A stretch of DNA of 64,000 nt, from positions 1-64,000 of the forward strand of contig SVCQ01000003.1 in assembly GCA_015058275.1 (NCBI GenBank), written 5' to 3'. Under the pieces are notes generated by a model, which saw nothing but the letters and a program-made list of their open reading frames with translations, did no database searches and was not told the DNA's origin. This document shows, piece after piece, positions 61,740 through 64,000 of the stretch. The DNA is from Clostridiales bacterium. GTDB lineage: Bacteria > Bacillota > Clostridia > Peptostreptococcales > Anaerovoracaceae. Position 1 is the stretch's first letter; every line of letters starts with the position of its first letter. Both the position numbers and the translations under genes were made by a program.

Positions 61740-62420
61740 ATGTCAGAGAGCGATAAAAACAAACTGTTCGAAAACTACACCGCCCGCACTCACGTGCTCG
61801 GACGCATTTGCAACGCGGCCGCTCTTGTGCTGCTTGTCGGAGCACCTTTCGTCATAGGTGCATATCTCGGCGCCCTTCCGAATCTTACGGCTGCGGCCCG
61901 CGCCTTCCTTGCGGTAGGTCTTGTGTGGATGATAAGCGGGATCGTGGAATTCCTGGTATATACGCCGATGCTCGGCTCCGGCGGCAGCTATCTCGCCTTC
62001 ATCACGGGCAACCTCGTAAACCTCAAGATACCATGCGCCGTCACGGCAAGAGACATCGCAGGCACAAAGACAGGCACACCGGAGAATGAGATAATCTCCA
62101 CCCTGTCCATAGCCGCCTCATCTCTCGTCACCATCCTGGTGATAGCCGCCGGAGTGGCGCTTTTGATACCGCTCCAGCCTGTGCTGAGATCTCCTGTGCT
62201 GCAGCCTGCGTTTGAGCAGGTGGTACCTGCGCTGTTCGGCGCGCTTGCGTATAAGTACTTCCGCGGCAATCTGGACATCGCACTTCCGCCGCTCATCATG
62301 ATAAGCCTGCTGTTCTGCTTCGTTCCGTCGCTCAGCTCAGCCACAAGCTTCATGATACTGCCTTGCGGCGCAGTCGCGATCGGCATCGCATGGTTCAAAT
62401 TCCGCAAAAGCGAAAGATAA
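61740..62420 (+). CDS. Partner membrane protein of the DUF5058 protein
   Basis: 226 aa from MSESDKNKLFENYTARTHVLGRICNAAAL; GGAGG lies five bases before this ATG, and the track's ATG four codons earlier overlaps the site. Six helices, with GSGGSYLAFITGNLVNLKIPCAV in the middle. No named family assigned. It lies tightly between the DUF5058-type gene and the MMPL transporter gene. Confidence 0.75.
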   Translation: MSESDKNKLFENYTARTHVLGRICNAAALVLLVGAPFVIGAYLGALPNLTAAARAFLAVGLVWMISGIVEFLVYTPMLGSGGSYLAFITGNLVNLKIPCAVTARDIAGTKTGTPENEIISTLSIAASSLVTILVIAAGVALLIPLQPVLRSPVLQPAFEQVVPALFGALAYKYFRGNLDIALPPLIMISLLFCFVPSLSSATSFMILPCGAVAIGIAWFKFRKSER

Positions 62421-62423
62421 GCA

Positions 62424-64000
62424 TGAAGAAACGCTTTTACTCAGGTGTTATAAGATATCGAAGAGCGATAATGCTGCTGTTTGCTGTCATAACAGCAGTC
62501 AGCGCTTTTATGATACCCAAAGTAAAAGTCAATTACGATCTGGCAGACTACCTGCCTCAGGAGTACATTTCCACAAAGTCCATCAGTTTCATGAAGAGCG
62601 AATTCGGAGACATGCCGAATGCCCGTGTAGTCCTCCGAGATGTCAGCCGGAAGGAAGTCATGGATTACAAGACCAGGCTCGAGGCTCTGGACGGAGTGGA
62701 GTCCGTAACATGGCTGGATTCGGTCATGCCCGCAAGCATACCCGAGGACGTATTGCCTGAAGGAATAACTGATGTATTTTACAAGGGCGGCAATGCTCTT
62801 CTCATACTGACCGTAAATGAGGACAAGCAGTATCAGACCATACCTGAGATCTACGATCTTATCGGGGAGGACAACCAGCTGTCCGGAAATGCCGTCACCA
62901 CAGTCGTAGCCGCCGAAAACACCGTAAGCGAAGGCATAGTGATAACCATAGCAGCGATCCTCATCATGCTGCTCGTGCTGACTGTCACGACAACATCATG
63001 GCTTGAACCTCTTGTCATAATGTTCGGGCTCATCGTTGCCGTTATCATCAATACCGGCACGAATCTGATCTTCGGAAGCGTTTCATTCCTTACCAGTGCA
63101 ACGGGCATGCTGCTCCAGATAGCAGTGGCGCTCGACTACTCGGTATTTCTGATACACAGATTCGAATCCTGCCGCAGCGGCAACACAGATCCGGAAGAAG
63201 CGATGGCCGAGGCTCTTACCCTCTCGTCATCCTCGATAGTCTCCAGCGGTCTTACGACCATCATCGGATTTCTTGCGCTTGCCACCATGAAGTTCCTCAT
63301 CGGAAAGGATCTGGGGCTCGCCCTGTCAAAGGGCGTCGCCATATGCCTCATAACCACCCTCGTGTTCATGCCGGGAGTCATACTCGGCACATACAGGCTG
63401 ATGGAAAAGACCCGTCACCGCAGGCTGGTGCCTTCATTTGATAAGTTCGGCAGATTTGTGCTCCGGGTGACAGTACCGCTGATGATAGTATTCGCAGTCC
63501 TGGTGATCCCGTCATATATCCTGAGCGAGCGCAATACCTTCTGGTACGGCGGATCACACATGTATGGCCCTGAGACCAGAGAAGGCGGCGACAGATTAAA
63601 GATAGCAAAGGCTTTCGGGGATATCGATTCGTACGTGATCATGGTGCCGCGCGGCGATACGGCAGGAGAGATCAAGATGATCGAAGAGCTCAGGGAGGAT
63701 GAGCGCATCACCATGATACTCTCAGCAGAGTCCTTCATGGGCCTGTCCCTTCCTTCAGATGTACTGCCTGAGTCTCTCATCGGACAGCTTCAGTCCGATG
63801 ATTACGACAGGCTGGTACTTACTGTGGCCGAACCGCCCGAGGGTGATGAAACATTCGAGCTTGTAGCCGATATATGTGATGTCGCAGACAAGTACTATCC
63901 CGGCAGCTACTATCTGACAGGTTCGGGCGTCATCAATTATGACCTCCGGAGTGTGGTAACAAGCGACAGGCAGAGGGTCAACCTCATAGCCATACTGGCG
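62424..64000 (+). CDS. MMPL/RND family transporter, 3' truncated by the window end
   Basis: Open from ATG at 62424 to the window edge (about 525 codons) and missing from the ORF track because it has no stop here. It starts MKKRFYSGVIRYRRAIMLLFAVITAV. A soluble loop with MKSEFGDMPNARVVLRDVSR follows, then helices with LLQIAVALDYSVFLIHRFESCR, the RND transmembrane-4 region with its Asp. The family exports lipids or other hydrophobic molecules by proton motive force. It follows the membrane-protein pair by three bases. Confidence 0.88.

Noticed and set aside
63155-63180. tRNA T-loop-like TTCGAATCC
   Set aside because: It lies in frame inside the MMPL transporter coding sequence and no cloverleaf surrounds it.

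Overview
The window reads as chromosomal DNA from an anaerobic, Gram-positive-type bacterium, most likely a Clostridia/Eubacteriales member. An Anaerovoracaceae- or Lachnospiraceae-like gut organism fits, but this is inferred from gene content and was not tested. The supporting signs are AGGAGG-type ribosome binding sites, a CIRCE element at clpB, a YtrA-type GntR/ABC operon, a GH25 lysozyme, a FeoA-FeoB fusion, a quinol:fumarate reductase-type operon, an NhaC antiporter, a YedE/TusA/DUF3343 selenium-type cluster and two NHLM-type peptide-export ABC pairs. Most genes lie on the minus strand. No rRNA, tRNA or CRISPR array was seen.

Layout. 0-9.4 kb: a membrane-anchored DUF4015 glycoside-hydrolase-like protein; a QueT queuosine-precursor transporter behind a candidate preQ1-type pseudoknot leader; a glycerate kinase and 2-hydroxyacid dehydrogenase pair; a small helical Cys protein; a U32 peptidase-like RNA-modification protein; BirA. 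9.4-15.5 kb: a complete peptide-export locus with an ECF-type sigma factor, a Nif11/NHLP-type precursor ending its leader in VAGG, a short HlyD-like adaptor, a C39-peptidase ABC exporter and a second ABC exporter. 15.5-22 kb: ClpB with CIRCE, then a cell-wall operon of alpha/beta hydrolase, membrane-fused MurF and Ddl. 22-29.5 kb: FeoAB, an OFA-family MFS transporter, DUF975, and FrdCAB-type genes.

29.5-38.6 kb: a plus-strand membrane protein and Hsp70-like ATPase pair; a STAS-kinase fusion; a GH25 lysozyme; the selenium-type cluster; a GPH symporter. 38.7-43.4 kb: a Na/Pi-PhoU transporter behind what I read as a yybP-ykoY (Mn2+) riboswitch with its own terminator, and a TetM/EF-G-like GTPase fused to a YacP/NYN nuclease-like domain. 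43.4-49.2 kb: a second NHLM-type ABC pair whose C39 domain has lost its catalytic Cys and His, directly downstream of a stand-alone reverse transcriptase. Between them is a 132-nt element closed by perfect 12-bp inverted arms and full of internal hairpins. This RT, structured RNA and dead-peptidase exporter island is the best candidate for an undescribed system.

49.2-64 kb: YhbY; a Cys-cluster protein; a GntR/ABC operon with a 20-bp-arm palindromic operator; an ACT, PFL (UPF0210) and HAD operon; a lone TnpB with a probable omegaRNA; a lipoprotein; an NhaC antiporter; uridine kinase; and a plus-strand group of an acyltransferase, two membrane proteins and an MMPL/RND transporter that runs off the end.

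No gene-free stretch exceeds about 300 bases. The larger gaps (18162-18367, 36531-36737, 40451-40669, 47740-47929, 55016-55206, 56311-56542) hold the regulatory or RNA elements listed, apart from the part of 56364-56542 where I see nothing definite.
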